Source: Grifola frondosa
Taxonomy: Eukaryota > Basidiomycota > Agaricomycetes > Polyporales > Grifolaceae
NCBI GenBank assembly: GCA_001683735.1
Contig: LUGG01000027.1
Location: 186,001-250,000 of the forward strand
Direction of reading: 5' to 3'
DNA length: 64,000 nucleotides
A program made the translations under genes and the position numbers. Position 1 is the first letter of the stretch. Each line of letters opens with the position of its first letter. The notes under the pieces were generated by a model that saw only the letters and a list, made by a program, of their open reading frames with translations, searched no databases and had not been told where the DNA came from. This document shows, piece after piece, positions 39,134-51,200 of this stretch.

Positions 39134-41695
39134 TCAATAGAATGGAAAACTGCCCTTACCAACATTCAAATAGACAGTCGAGCTTTGTGTCAAGACTATG
39201 GAATAATTACAGGGTAGTAGATACATTGTGAACACCTTGTGCTCGTAATTCATCCCAGAAATGTCATCTGTAAAGATATTGTATGGATGCGGTCTATTAG
39301 TCAGATGCTGTGAATGGTCAGCATCACTATAGATGTGATCTCGAACACTGCAAGTGCCTGTGCTATAAGGTTGCGATGAGTCGTCTCGCGCACCGACAGG
39401 CACCCGGTACGAGGCGCTTTCAAAGCCATCACGGAGATATTCGTGATGCGAGCTAGTATCGCGACCGAGCAGGTTTGGAGATGGTGGGGATAGAGCGGAA
39501 TGTAGCCCATGCTGGGACCAAATGTCGGAACAAAACTTGGTGCCGCAACCGTAGAATGAGTCTGCTCTGGAAGACGCATATGACTGTTCGAGTGGCGTTT
39601 GTGGAATCGGAACGTCGATGTGGCTCTCGGTGTATTGTGTCAAATACGGGAATTGAGTCAAAGTACCGAAGGCCAACTGCGCGCCGTGCGTCGCGCTACA
39701 GTGGTCGACAGCAGGACCACGACTGGACGGGGCGAAGGGATTTGTGACGTTAAGAGTCACTGATGCAAGTTGTGCAGTAGGTGTGCCACAGCTGGTATAC
39801 GTGTCGGTCGGGATGTTAAATTGATCACTGATGACGGATTCTGCGGAGGCATCATGTCGGATGAGGAGGTATGTGAGCTGATGTATTGTATTGGAGGAAC
39901 AAGATCTGCCGTCCAGACAGGGTCAGCTGGATCTATTTGGAAGGTAATAAGGATCTTACGCGAGTGGTGCGACGATTGTTGAGTGAGAGGAGGCGCACGA
40001 TTGTTCTTGATACTATCAATGCTCTGCGTATGTCTCGACCATCCCGTCATGGCTTCTGTCATGAAAGTATGGATATCAGAGAACTAGAATGCATGGGCGT
40101 AGCATACGCTCGCTTTCATAACGTGTATGGACCGTGGGGTTGCTCTCACCTATACATTCCGCGAGGCGTTGCCGACTCGAGGGACTCAATCGGGAGCATA
40201 CCTGCGATGGGGTAGGATGCCCCCATGCAGCTGTATAACGAGGTGTTTGCAAAGCGAAGGATTGCAGCGCGTCCACAGGAAGTTCACATCCATAGTACTG
40301 AGAAGCTATAAGGTCCGTGGGTAGCGGGCCTTGGGCTGGCGAGCAGTGTCCAGCTTGCATGAATGCTTGATACGTATCACACTGCAAGACATCGCTCTCT
40401 TCAAACATGTGCGGCACCTGGTATGCCTGCGTGCCTATAGCATCTGGAATATTGAAGCACGTCAAAACCAGGTGCAATTGATAGCGCAAGATTTACCTGG
40501 TGAACAATAGATCGACTGGGCTTGAGGAGGTGGTGTCACCACGTCGAATGGCATCGGCGGATAGTCGAGGACACCTGAACAGTTGTGCAATTGGTGTCCC
40601 GTTTTCATCATCGGTGGTGCAGTATCGCAAATTTGATGTAGATGATTGGGGACACTACTGCTTGCATCCAGAATGCCTACGACAAATGAAGGATGTCAGA
40701 TCAATTCGAAAGGAGGACCCGAGAGATTACCTTGGTATATGTTTGCCACTGGCGGAGGTCTGACGGACGAAGAGATGAGCGTGGAAGACGTCGCGGAATT
40801 TGCTCCCCGCGACATGGCATAATGGCCGACAGCCATGGTATCGGGAGCAGATTGGTCGCACGGAGGAAGCAGGAGCTCCTGAAACAAGGGCGTCGCCGGC
40901 GAATATGCCGACTGCGCCGGGTTGGTGTAGACGCAGGTCGGATGTGCCACGCTGATGCTTGAGAGACATTGTTGCTGTACTGCAACGCCACTGTCCACCA
41001 TAACGGGATTAGATTCCCGCAACATGGCATAGTGGTCGACAACCTTTGTACTGGGAGTAGGTTCGCCGCGCGGAGGAAGCAGGAGGTCTTGAAACGGGGG
41101 CGTCGCTGGGGAATACGCCGACCGCACCGGTCTGGGGTACATGTAGGAATGTGGTGCATTTATACTCGGGGAGATTGACTTTGTGCGCCATTGTCCATCA
41201 TAGGAGGCGCATGGTATGGCGCACATTGCGAACTCACCAAGATTGATTGGTGCATGAGAGAGGGAGTGTGAGAACATGGCTGCAGGGGACTGGAGACTAC
41301 ACGGTCGACGTCGGCGCTGGGACGGTCGTCATGCGCGTGTTCCTGGGGGTGGACCTGACGAGCTAAATTGGATCGCATGGCTCGAGGTTGTGGTGTTGAA
41401 GGCGGTCGCAATTGTTGCCTTCGCATCTTCACAATATCGTCTCCAACAAATTTGGTCTTCCTAATGCGACGATTGCGGGGGACTTTGGGAATTACTGTGG
41501 AATCGAAAGCAAGAATGTAGTGGTAAGTTTCTGAGGGGCCGTTTGGACGCTCCAGACCAACGACGCCAAAGTCTTGACCCCTTCCGCGGTTGCCGACCTA
41601 TGGGCTCAAGAATGTCAAGACGCGTCTGGTGATGGAGGCGGAAGACGTACCTGTGGGTAACGGCGATGATCTTTGTAGGAGTATACGGGCGCCAT
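39134..41695 (-). CDS. Family gene C: GQNFGVVGLERP-family protein with internal duplication and one frameshift
   Basis: Third minus-strand member, more diverged. Start MAPVYSYKDHRRYPQ (41,695), then VGNRGRGQDFGVVGLERP, YHYILAF, VPRNRRIRKTKFVGDDIVKM, ending with LLGRDTSSHHEYLRDGFESA, RPHPYNIFTDDIS and stop 39,134. A 70-codon segment (YMYPRPVRSAYSPATPPFQ ... HYAM) is present twice in tandem, 210 bp apart (around 41,071 and 40,861). One base seems missing in the G4 run (+ strand) at 41,168-41,171, where the frame passes from QSQSP to SINAPHSYMYP. The last exon lacks part of the region present in A and B. Function unknown. Confidence 0.6.
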
Positions 41696-42557
41696 TTCAG
41701 TTGAGTTGATAGCACGGACAAAGGGGCTGGAGTCCAAGTGGAATGTAGTTCAGTCGAGGGAGTGGACTGTTTGTCGAGAAAGAGACACTTTGGGGCCTAT
41801 AGCTCTGTGGCGTAGTCCAACACAACAACGAAATCGGAACCGAGCGTGGAAGCAAAGAAAGTCTAGGCGCACGTTGAGAGGTCACTTGCACGCGTCTAAC
41901 ACGAGGACACCAAATGCTATGTAATCCGTGTCGCAGCTGTGAAAGCACCGCCGTCCTAGTCTCAGGTATGCCTCATGCTCATAGGTTTGAAAACATTTAG
42001 CGGGCGTGCGAATGGCCCTAAATTTCCGACTGGGCACAACACCGCGAGTGGATACTGTTGAACAAGGGAGAACATTCCCATTAGAATAATCTGATGGATC
42101 TGATAGAAGTGATGGGCTCAAAAATTGAAATGAGTCATGGAGACCTGCACTGTTGAAGATCAGCTATCCCGCCCACATTCAAAAGACCTAGCCAAAGTAA
42201 GGTCCGATCGCCCACAATCACTGTCGCAGTCCGAAATATACAAGGATGAAAGGGCGATGGCTGACATCGACATAACGCGGTATCTCCATTGTACTTCAGA
42301 GCACAACACGCGATACGACTGAGCTACTGAACTCACTATCAAAGAATAATTTGTCGCTCGCATACATTGTTTAAATGCATTGCAATACAAACCGGATCAG
42401 CCTCGAGTCTACTAGTGTATTTCCGAAGTGTCGGAGTGGCACAGTCGTGATTCTCAAGTAAGCGGTGGAATTCTTACATGATCCACACAGCGTATAGAGA
42501 ATTTAATGGGCTTGAGCATGTATGGAGCGCGATGGTGAATGGTAGGGTGTATCGCTG

Positions 42558-42592
42558 CTGAACGTTGAACGTTGAACGTTGAACGTTTGAAC
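42558..42592. repeat. GTTGAAC heptamer microsatellite
   Basis: Four to five tandem copies of a 7-mer (GTTGAAC). The last one blends into the left target duplication GTTTGAAC of the adjoining transposon. Confidence 0.85.
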
Positions 42593-43191
42593 TAGTGTAC
42601 CGTGCATAACTCAGTTTTTTTTAACAGGTGTTAATTAACACGGTTAATAACAGGTTAATAACTGTTAAATAGTCGGAGGCCTGAATAGACCGGTTAAAAA
42701 GTGTGAATAAATCCGGCTTTGAAAACTTGATGGCGCGGCATTTTCCACAAGCAGACGGTCGTCGGGTGCTCGGACAAATACATTTTGCAGTTTCTATTGC
42801 TGCAGGGGAACTTGCTGAACTCGACTGAGAAATTTCCCCGCCGTCCGAGTCCTCATCTAGCCATATGCATGAGATTACGGGCAGTGTTCCTGGTGGTAAA
42901 TCTCGGGTCAAACTCACTGCTGAACATGCTCGCGGATTTACGTGACACATCAAGAGCACACTGACGTTGCACAGCCTCCCCCGAGGAGAGATATAGCATT
43001 GTGAACTGGGATTTTTAACTTTCGAATGTTTTTTAACATGTTTAAAAGTATTTTTAACATGTTTTTAATTGTTAATAACCACATTGTTAATAACTGTTAT
43101 AAACAGTGTTAAAAATGCACGAAATCCCAGGATAGTTAACAACTGTTAGTTAAAAAGCCCGAGGAGTTTTGCACGGTACGCTAGTTTGAAC
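42585..43191. mobile_element. Non-autonomous hAT-like DNA transposon (MITE), 591 bp, with 8-bp target duplication
   Basis: Element 42,593-43,183 flanked by perfect 8-bp direct repeats GTTTGAAC (42,585-42,592 and 43,184-43,191). The terminal inverted repeats are 20 bp: TAGTGTACCGTGCATAACTC on the left and TAGCGTACCGTGCAAAACTC read inward from the right, 18 of 20 identical. Subterminal regions are dense in TTAATAAC, TTAACAACTGTTA and TTTTAACATG motifs on both sides, as expected for transposase-binding arrays. 8-bp duplications and short TIRs define the hAT superfamily. No transposase gene fits in 591 bp; a 112-codon minus ORF at 42,621-42,959 has no recognised domain. It lies in the upstream block of gene C only. 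Confidence 0.85.
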
Positions 43192-43241
43192 GTAGCGCTC
43201 AGCGCTAAAAATGCGTCCGCGATGCTACTGATCATGTGACC

Positions 43242-44990
43242 GCCTTGAGGATCCGACATCAAGTTCAATGTTCATAAGGTCATTGTTCAACTTGCAATCG
43301 AATCGGAAAAGTCGAGCGAGTCATTGCATATGGAACATTTCATGGGACAGTCTTTGTTGGACACCATTTCTGCTGCTACTCCCAGAGGAATGCTGAACAC
43401 GCTGGTGTAACAGAACTTCGCCCATCGCGGTACCTCATTGTCGCGAATTGCGTACACGGCTTGGGCTCTCCATTCGAGCACAATTCTCCCGACCCGCATA
43501 CACATGATCTCTCTCGGGCCGCATTCAATCGTCCTAGGTTTTATCAGGCGAATACATAGTACTCAGCCCTGTCACGCTACCTATCCGATTAACACCGTGA
43601 CAGATTTCCCGCAGCAGCCGTGCACCGGCATTTATTTCGCGACACTATTTCTCCTATCCGATCTCTTGAAGCTGCGCGGGGCCACAGATAGAACCGGCCA
43701 AGTGTACGCTGGGTGGTTCCGCAACAAGTGGACTATTTCCAAGATCGTTTACACAGTCACAAAGGCTGGACTACAGCTGGGCAGACTCACCTGCAGCATT
43801 TTTAGCGTGGATCTATGAGAAACTTGTCAAGTGGTCTGATGGGTATGCTCTGAGGACGACAAAGGCAAGTGTATGTTTTACTTTGGCACGTGAATACTCT
43901 GATTGTGAGGTGCGTCTTACAGTATTGGAATGGGTCTCGACATGCCGGTTCTCGCGAGCAGGACTTGCGGCATCCGTACGAAATTACCACGAGGCAATCG
44001 CGTCGGGCGAGTCGATTATTGAAGATAAGACGAAGAGCCCATTCCGTTCTGGATTGCCTACTTTCCGAAGGGGCTTTTCGTCGTCTCCGATTCGTGAGCG
44101 AGCTTACTATAACTAGCAGTCTGCTGTTAACAGCCTTTCTCGGATCTAAGGTGAGCGTGCACAATTGGCAAGGTGGGATAGCGCGCACTTTGCTGCGGTC
44201 GAGAAGCCAGAGGAGCTTGTTGGCGACTTACCCATAAATCTTTGCGAAGCAAGGGCCCGCACATGGCGTTGTTCGCGGAAGGAACGGGTACGCATAGGAA
44301 CCATAACAAGCCTGGTTGCAATATAACCACTCAAGCACGATCGCCCAACCGTAGTCTAACTTTTCCACTTAGGGGAATGTGGGACACACGATAGCTATGC
44401 TTCAAGATGCAGTAGTGAATAACTCTGATGTACTCAGGCACCGACAGAGACCGTGGATGGCTTAGCCCCTACACTTCGTTAAGAGTGTTACTTGCTCGTC
44501 GACACTATGCGTCGATATGTTTGCATGCACAATTGAAGGAGAGGTCGAAGCATGAACGAGTCAAAGCTCAGACGTACGATATCCTCTCCACATATCTTCA
44601 ATGTCAGCGGCATTAATTTCAATAGAGACAAAGGAAGATAGTAGCGCACTCAATCCAAATTCAGATTTATTACCGCTATGGTTGGGCGATCTAGACAGCG
44701 AAGCTCCGGTGAGTAGTGACGTTCCCGCGATGCTTTATGTCCCCCTCAAGAACGTTCTTAGATCTACAATGACCTTCACGTTCTGGTCTGCTATGGGTAA
44801 GTTGGCCTGACGGTAGCCAAGTCCACTCATTCATAGCAAACCAGGGCGCTGTTGAAACTTCGACGCTGGCGATCTCAGAAGCGGTCGATATTTGAGATGT
44901 CGTTGAAGCCTGCGAAGCGTGGTCATTCTAGTGGGAAGTCTACATAACCTTTATCCAGGGGTGAAGTGCCCGTCACAGCCAGCAGTTCAA
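43242..44990. other. Region without a recognised gene
   Basis: Short ORFs on both strands (for example plus 44,601-44,810, LLPLWLGDLDSEAPVSSDVP) give no family match by eye. A small gene with introns cannot be excluded. GGTAAGTTGGCCTGA occurs twice (about 44,797 and 45,105), suggesting a local duplication. Confidence 0.3.
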
Positions 44991-45001
44991 TTGTAATAGC
45001 T

Positions 45002-45790
45002 CTAAGCTACATAAGTACTCGTATATCTAAATGTTCTTTGTTCGCCTCGCCTGTTCCGATCAAGATAAGAGGTCTGACCGTCTGTAAGGAGGGCTTCAAT
45101 ATGGGTAAGTTGGCCTGAATAGCAATTCAGGTTAAAATGATGGCCTGGGGGGAGTATGCAGAATCCGATGAAGAAGGTTCCATGAATGATTAACGCCGAA
45201 GTCTTGACCGCAGTGCATGCCCTGTGAGACATGAATAAGCCGCTTCGATGGAATCTCATCCACGAATCCGAGACTGAAGATTCTTTAGTAGCATATTGAC
45301 GGTCCTGTCGGACGCCTGTTCGCACCGAAGGCCTCCCCCTTCCAATTGCTTTGCATCTATGCACACAGACGTGTCAAACCAACGCATGTATCTCTGTGAC
45401 GGTGAAGAATGGCTTACACAGCTTTCATTGAGTATTTCGGTTTCATATCGGACAAGGGCAAAGACGGAGGGCAATGAAGCCAGAATTGCGTGCGAGGAAA
45501 TTTGCTCTCATGAGCCGGATGACCGAGGACAATCGCAATTTACTCGGAATTTTGTGATGCAGTGGTGTGAAGGACAACCCCAGAGTCCGGATGAATGACG
45601 GTTTGAGTCCTGGGCGTGGCGCACACCCTAAGGCATGAATAAGCTGGTTTAGTAGAACCTCCTCCGCGAGTGCAGAACCAAACGTCATCTTGAAATATTC
45701 CGAAGACGGGCGATCCAACGTGTTAGTACAGATATCCTCTCCCTTCCAATTGCTTTGCATCTACGTACACAGCCATATCAATCGATGCAT
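45002..45790 (-). pseudogene. Two decayed copies of an unidentified KGEDI-type coding segment
   Basis: Two tandem, diverged minus-strand segments start near 45,760 and 45,364 with ATGCA...AGCAATTGGAAGGG. The first reads SNWKGEDICTNTLDRPS, TFGSALAEEVLLNQLIHALG. The second is the same DNA with frame changes. A third copy lies at 55,510-55,650 on the plus strand (NNGKGEDIGANRLERPTGPS). Adjacent sequence encoding LSISVSY is also shared. I do not recognise the protein; the copies look like remnants of a dispersed repeat or dead gene. Confidence 0.5.
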
Positions 45791-46931
45791 GGGTCTCTGC
45801 GAAGATGAATAGCTTACATGTATATGATCCGCTTCTACGGAGTCCTTCAGTTTGAGATTGAACGGGTTCGATAGTACGAATGTGTCAGAGTGTTGTGCGA
45901 GTGGATTGCCCTCCAACACTGAATGCCGCCCCCTTTTATTACAAAGCTCGAGCTACTTGATAACCGAGAAAACCCTGATGTAACAAAGAAATCACAATGA
46001 AGCATTGTACAGAGACAATTGACACGTACTACAAAGAATCCTAGAAATCGGACCTTTCTAGCAGCGCCTCACAATGGGATCAATGGCCGGAGGCTCTCGA
46101 GTGGCAACCTAGAACAATAAAATGATTGGGCTGATATTCGCGATCATCAGGCCCGCACAGGAGAAGCAAGTAGGAGTAATATCACCTTCAGACACCAATT
46201 GCGAATGCTGGATCCGGGAGGCTGCGAAGTCTCATTGACGTTTGTAGTAAGACAAAGGCGGACAACACATTGTCCGCGTGCCAATCTCAAAGAGAGAAGG
46301 CGATACTAAGGTACCTTTCTTCGGATCACAAAGGGACTTTTGTCATAACATAAAGGTTTTTCGTATCCTTTACTTCACAACAACTCACCAAATGGTCATA
46401 TGCCCCATTGTTTATAGCAAATAGCGTTGTGAGATGACTCTTCCTCTTCAAGATTAGTGTATCAATGAACAACGAGGGACCGAGCGTCACTTCGGGTAGG
46501 CACTTTCACTTCGCACCTGCTGACTGGCGCTCTCAGTGACGTTGCAGAAAACTCCAAACTACCAATTTGAAGCCGGCCATGAATGTGACGTGTTGGTGTG
46601 GTCTGAGCAAAAACTCCCGCTGTTGTCCAACCTCCCGTATTAGTCACTATATGCATGCATACAGGTCCATGCGAAGACCTGCACTCATCACAACAGTCTC
46701 GTTCATATCCAGACTAGACAGCCAACGCACCGATCGCCGATCTATGTTAGAAGGAACGATTGTTGATTTGCATCCTTCGAACCAGGTGAACCTGACGTTC
46801 ATGAGGGGCACTAGCATAGCATACGTGCAACAACAAGGGGGTATCTAAAACAACTGTCGATAGCTTCAGCGACGAAACAGCATAAGCCCGGTGGGAAGAC
46901 AAACCAAGGGTATCTGCGTTCGCTCGACAAT
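45791..46931. other. Region without a recognised gene
   Basis: About 1.1 kb of AT-rich sequence with short ORFs only. It follows the decayed segments and precedes the dynactin-like gene's 3' end. Confidence 0.35.
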
Positions 46932-47865
46932 TTACTCATATCCTAGCTTCCGTCTTTCCTCTCGGTCTCTCTCTAATCTTGTCACTTCGTCTTCTGCTTC
47001 CCCAATCGTGTCATCCCAAGCGACAAACAGTTCTGAGAGTGTGTCCACCTGCGAGCCAATCCATGAGTTGATATTTCGTAAGATGTTTGCCGGTCAAACT
47101 CACATTGGTAGCATAGCGGTCCATGAGAACAGCAATGCGCTTCTCCAAGTCAGTGCCATCTGTAAGTCTTCGTCATGAGCTTTCCGGAGCGCCTCGAGAC
47201 GCGGCTGCAGAGCCTCATAGTCAGCAAGTTTGCCGGCACCCGTCACCCCTTGCTCTCCATAATTTTGATCTCGCGGAGGTCACGATCGGCGGCACGGATG
47301 TCCGGCTCCATCTCGGTCAAAAAGGCCTCCAGCTCGCTCGGCGTCATATTCTCGTATGTAGGTAGCGACGGGAGTGTCCCCGACAGCGCGAACGACGGTG
47401 TAAGCAGATGCGCGTATTGGTCATCTGCACCATAAGTTACAATCACAATGAATATGCAGGAGCTCTGAGAAACGTACATCGATCCATAAATCTCTTGAGG
47501 CCGTCATTAGTTTGGACGACAGCGTCCAACCTCCGCTGCAGGTCCTCGGCACTTCTGGTTAAAGTCTCGCCGTCCTTCAACTGCTGGCCTTTCGCAGCTG
47601 ACTTCCTTTCGTTCAGATCTGGCCGCGCGCCATAAAGCAATGTTTCAAGCCACCGGACGCGCAAGTCGAGCGAAAGCACGGGTGGTATGGTTGGTGGGGA
47701 GACTTTTGGCTTTGGGTCGTCGTCTAGGTCTAGGTCCACGTCGCTGAAACTATGTGTAGTCGCGGAGGAAGATATATGCGGTGGCGGTGAGGATGGGGGA
47801 CTAGACGAGGCGAGGATTCGTTGCCGTTGCACATCCCCGAGAAACACACTTCCGATGGCGGTCAT
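46932..47865 (-). CDS. Coiled-coil protein, possibly dynactin p24/RO10-like
   Basis: Start MTAIGSVFLGDVQRQRIL at 47,865. Then a Ser/Pro-rich, acidic linker, LDLRVRWLETLLYGARPDLN, ETLTRSAEDLQRRLDAVVQT and NDGLKRFMDR, an intron, then QYAHLLTPSFALSGTLPSLP, MTPSELEAFLTEMEPDIRAA, DRDLREIKIMESKGVTGAGK, LADYEALQPRLEALRKAHDE, and a last exon WDDTIGEAEDEVTRLERD, REERRKLGYE with stop 46,932-46,934. Most of it is predicted helical and coiled. Order and text resemble the small dynactin subunit family (p24, Neurospora RO-10), which supports dynein cargo transport, but there is no single diagnostic motif, so the name is tentative. An upstream in-frame Met near 47,994 exists; the internal one fits the conserved start better. 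Confidence 0.6.
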
Positions 47866-48252
47866 GGTGTCGTGACGCGCAGGGCTACGCGAACGTCCTC
47901 GGGACCACATAATGTCAGAACACGTATGCAGACTGCGTGGGGGATGACTGCGCTTACTGTGGTGATTGATGGAACTCAAGAATGCCGCTGGCAAAGTGTC
48001 TGCGCAAGCAGGAACAAGAGGCCGAGGAACGGAGCGTAGTTGGGTCGTGAGAATAACATACCTTTTATGGACGTGCCAAATTGCCTCAATCGGACATTAG
48101 GTGCGCTGACCGGAGAACGGTTCTCACTCTTAAACTCCCCGACAAATACCCCAGCCAGCGCAGGCGCTCCCAACAACCCCACTGTTGTCCTATCTATCCC
48201 CGACGTGTCCTAGACACATCGACTGGCCCAGGAACTCGCAGAACTCCAGTCA

Positions 48253-51200
48253 TGGCCGGTCTCTCTGCCACACTTACCAGCATCCTGCGTACACCTATCA
48301 CACCTCCTTCTGGAAAGGTCGAACTGTCGCTCGCAGAGAATGAGCCCCTCGTCGCGGACGGACTTGGGTCGGAAAAGTGCGAGTTGAGAATAGAGGGCAT
48401 GACGTGCGGTGCATGCGTAGAGGTGAGATCATGAACAACTATGCATGAGTTGGCAACCTGAGGCATGCACAGTCGATAGAAGGCATGCTCAGGACACAGC
48501 TAGGCATCCATTCCGTAAAGGTCGCCTTGCTGGCGGAACGGGGTATCGTCGAATACGATCCCGATGTCTGGACATCAGACAAAATTATCAATGTGAGTGA
48601 ACATTCTGACTTATTCATCCTCGAACGGATAGTCCCCGACCACGCATTGTGGGTAACATCTATGTGACACGGGGAAGGCAGCGTTATTTGCACATCTCTG
48701 TTCCATGATTGCGCGGACTGAAGTTCTTGGATGATCGATGTCGATCAGCAATACGTTGGCTGTCTTACTTCGGCTTGGGTTATCTGCGTTTTCCCGCAGT
48801 TGATTTGCCTCTGCAACTGCTTATTGACCGCGATGACCCGCTAGCATTCTCCATATGCTTGTGCGGTCATCGGGGCCACTTGAAGCGAACATCGAGCTGC
48901 AGTCGCTGTGAGACGTTGCTGGGACGACGTCATCCGAATTCTATAATATACTTACCACGTAGTCACGTATTCACCTCGAGGCCCACGGGCGTCCCCGGGA
49001 TGCCTGTAGGCCGACCGGGTTTATAGAAGCATGCTATTGCGCGCAGTCGATGTTGTGGATTCCTTACATTCGCGGGATATGTAGGGGTGTCACCATGGTC
49101 GCATCCCGGTTGATGCTAGTCTGGGTCGACTAACAGTCCGAGGCATTTTCGCGAGACCCCGTTATCCGCGACGTCAAGGCTGACTGTGCCTCAGGAAATT
49201 TCGGACATAGGCTTTGATGCGACGCTCATTCCGCCAACACGGTCGGACGTCATTACACTGCGAATATACGGCATGACATGCTCGTCATGTACGTCCACGG
49301 TTGAAACTGAGCTAAGCGCAATGCCCGGCGTCACGAGCGTCGCTGTCTCGCTTACCACAGAAACATGTAAAGTCGAATTCGACCGCACGCTTACCGGCCC
49401 GCGGGAGATGGTGGAACGCATCGAAGAGATGGGCTTCGACGCGATGCTTTCGGACCAGGAGGATGCGACACAGCTGCGTTCGCTCACACGCACGAAGGAG
49501 ATTCAAGAATGGCGCTCGAAGTTTTGGTGGAGCCTCGGGTTCGCGGTTCCCGTATTCTTCATCAGTATGGTCGCGATGCGCATCCCGGGTCTCGCGCAAG
49601 TCGTGGATCACCGCATGTGCCGCGGGGTGTACGTCGGAGACCTGCTTGTGCTGCTGCTCGCGACGCCTGCGCAGTTCTGGGTCGGTGCGAAGTTCTACCG
49701 AAACGCGTACAAGTCGCTACGCCACGGGAGTGCGACGATGGATGTGCTCATTATGCTTGGCACCTCTGCGGCGTACTTCTACTCGCTCTTTGCGATGATC
49801 TTCGCCACGCTGAACCCGGACCCCGAGTATCACCCGGTGGTATTCTTTGACACGAGCACGATGTTGATAATGTTCGTCTCGCTCGGCCGCTATCTTGAAA
49901 ATCGCGCGAAGGGCCGGACGAGCGCAGCGCTCACAGATCTGATGGCGCTCACACCATCTATGGCGACGATCTACACAGATGCTCCTGCGTGCACACAGGA
50001 GAAAAGGATCCCGACGGAACTCGTGCAAGTCGGGGATACTGTGAAGCTCGTCCCGGGCGACAAAATTCCTGCGGATGGCACTGTGCTGAAGGGGTCATCG
50101 AGCGTAGACGAAAGTGCCGTGACGGGCGAACCTGTGCCCTCTCTGAAGCAGCCCGGGGATAGTGTCATCGGCGGCACCGTGAATGGCCTCGGGACATTCG
50201 ATATGGTCGTAACACGCGCGGGCAAGGACACCGCGCTCGCACAGATCGTGAAGCTCGTCGAGGACGCGCAGCGTCCAAGGCCCCGGTGCAGGCGTTTGCG
50301 GATAAGGTCGCGGGATACTTCGTGCCAACGGTCATCTCACTCGCGCTCATCACATTCACCGCGTGGATGATCATCTCGCACGTCATCAGCGAGGACGCGC
50401 TCCCGGAGATGTTTCGCGCTACGGTGCGAGCAAGCTCGCTGTGTGCCTCCAGCTCTGCATCTCCGTTGTCGTCGTCGCGTGTCCATGTGCGCTCGGTCTC
50501 AGCACACCCACCGCTATCATGGTCGGCACGGGCATGGGCGCGAAGAACGGGATTTTGATCAAGGGCGGGAGGGCACTGGAGGCTAGCAGGTCGATCAGAC
50601 GCATAGTACTGGACAAGACGGGCACTGTGACGGAGGGAAAGCTCACGGTGGTGGCTGCGACGTGGGCACCTTCACACGACTACAACGATCTGTACGCGCA
50701 TGCTGACGGAGGCACTTCGTCACTCGACGATGTCCCTCTGACTGCCAAGTGTGCGGACGGTGTCTCCCGCGCCGAAGTCATCGCGATGGTCGCATCCACT
50801 GAGGCTCGTTCCGAACATCCACTTGCCAAGGCTGTTGCGGTGTACGGCAAGGACATGCTGGCGAAGTCGCTGCTCCCCATCCGGAGGTTACGATTGATTT
50901 GTTCGAGAGCGTTACCGGCGCCGGCGTCAAGGCCACCGTGACACTCTCAGGTTCAAAGGTAAGCATACTATATACGTAGGGAACAGTAGATTCGTCCTGC
51001 AGTCGAACGATACCCAGCTACCATCTGCTCTGTCCAGCTTTGATTCCGAGGAGGAGACCATGGGACGGACCGCCATCTTCGTATCTGTATCTCCCGCTGG
51101 GGCTGTCAAGCCTGTTCCCGTGCTAGCCATTGCGCTTTCGGATGCCCCAAGGCCATCCTCGGTGCATGCGATCAGAGCGTTGCAGGCGATGGGCATCGAG

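Larger units (their letters stand above)
41696..43241 (-). promoter_or_regulatory. Conserved upstream block of gene C, interrupted by a transposon
   Basis: The same upstream block as A, B and E. The 15-mer lies at 43,227-43,241, 1,532 bp from the ATG. Subtracting the 591-bp insertion and its 8-bp duplication gives 933 bp, as in B. Near 42,130-42,320 it is very close to the upstream block of E (59,720-59,910, inverted). Confidence 0.65.

Noticed and set aside
42137..42322. A 61-codon ORF, open also in the inverted copy at 59,721-59,906, as a conserved small gene
   Set aside because: By hand alignment about 7 replacement versus 5 silent differences, and the frame is lost upstream of A and B. 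This shows no protein constraint; the block is better read as conserved non-coding DNA.
46700..46900. Possible tRNA from GGTTCGA-like words
   Set aside because: No cloverleaf with acceptor and anticodon stems could be formed around them; no tRNA was convincing anywhere in the window.
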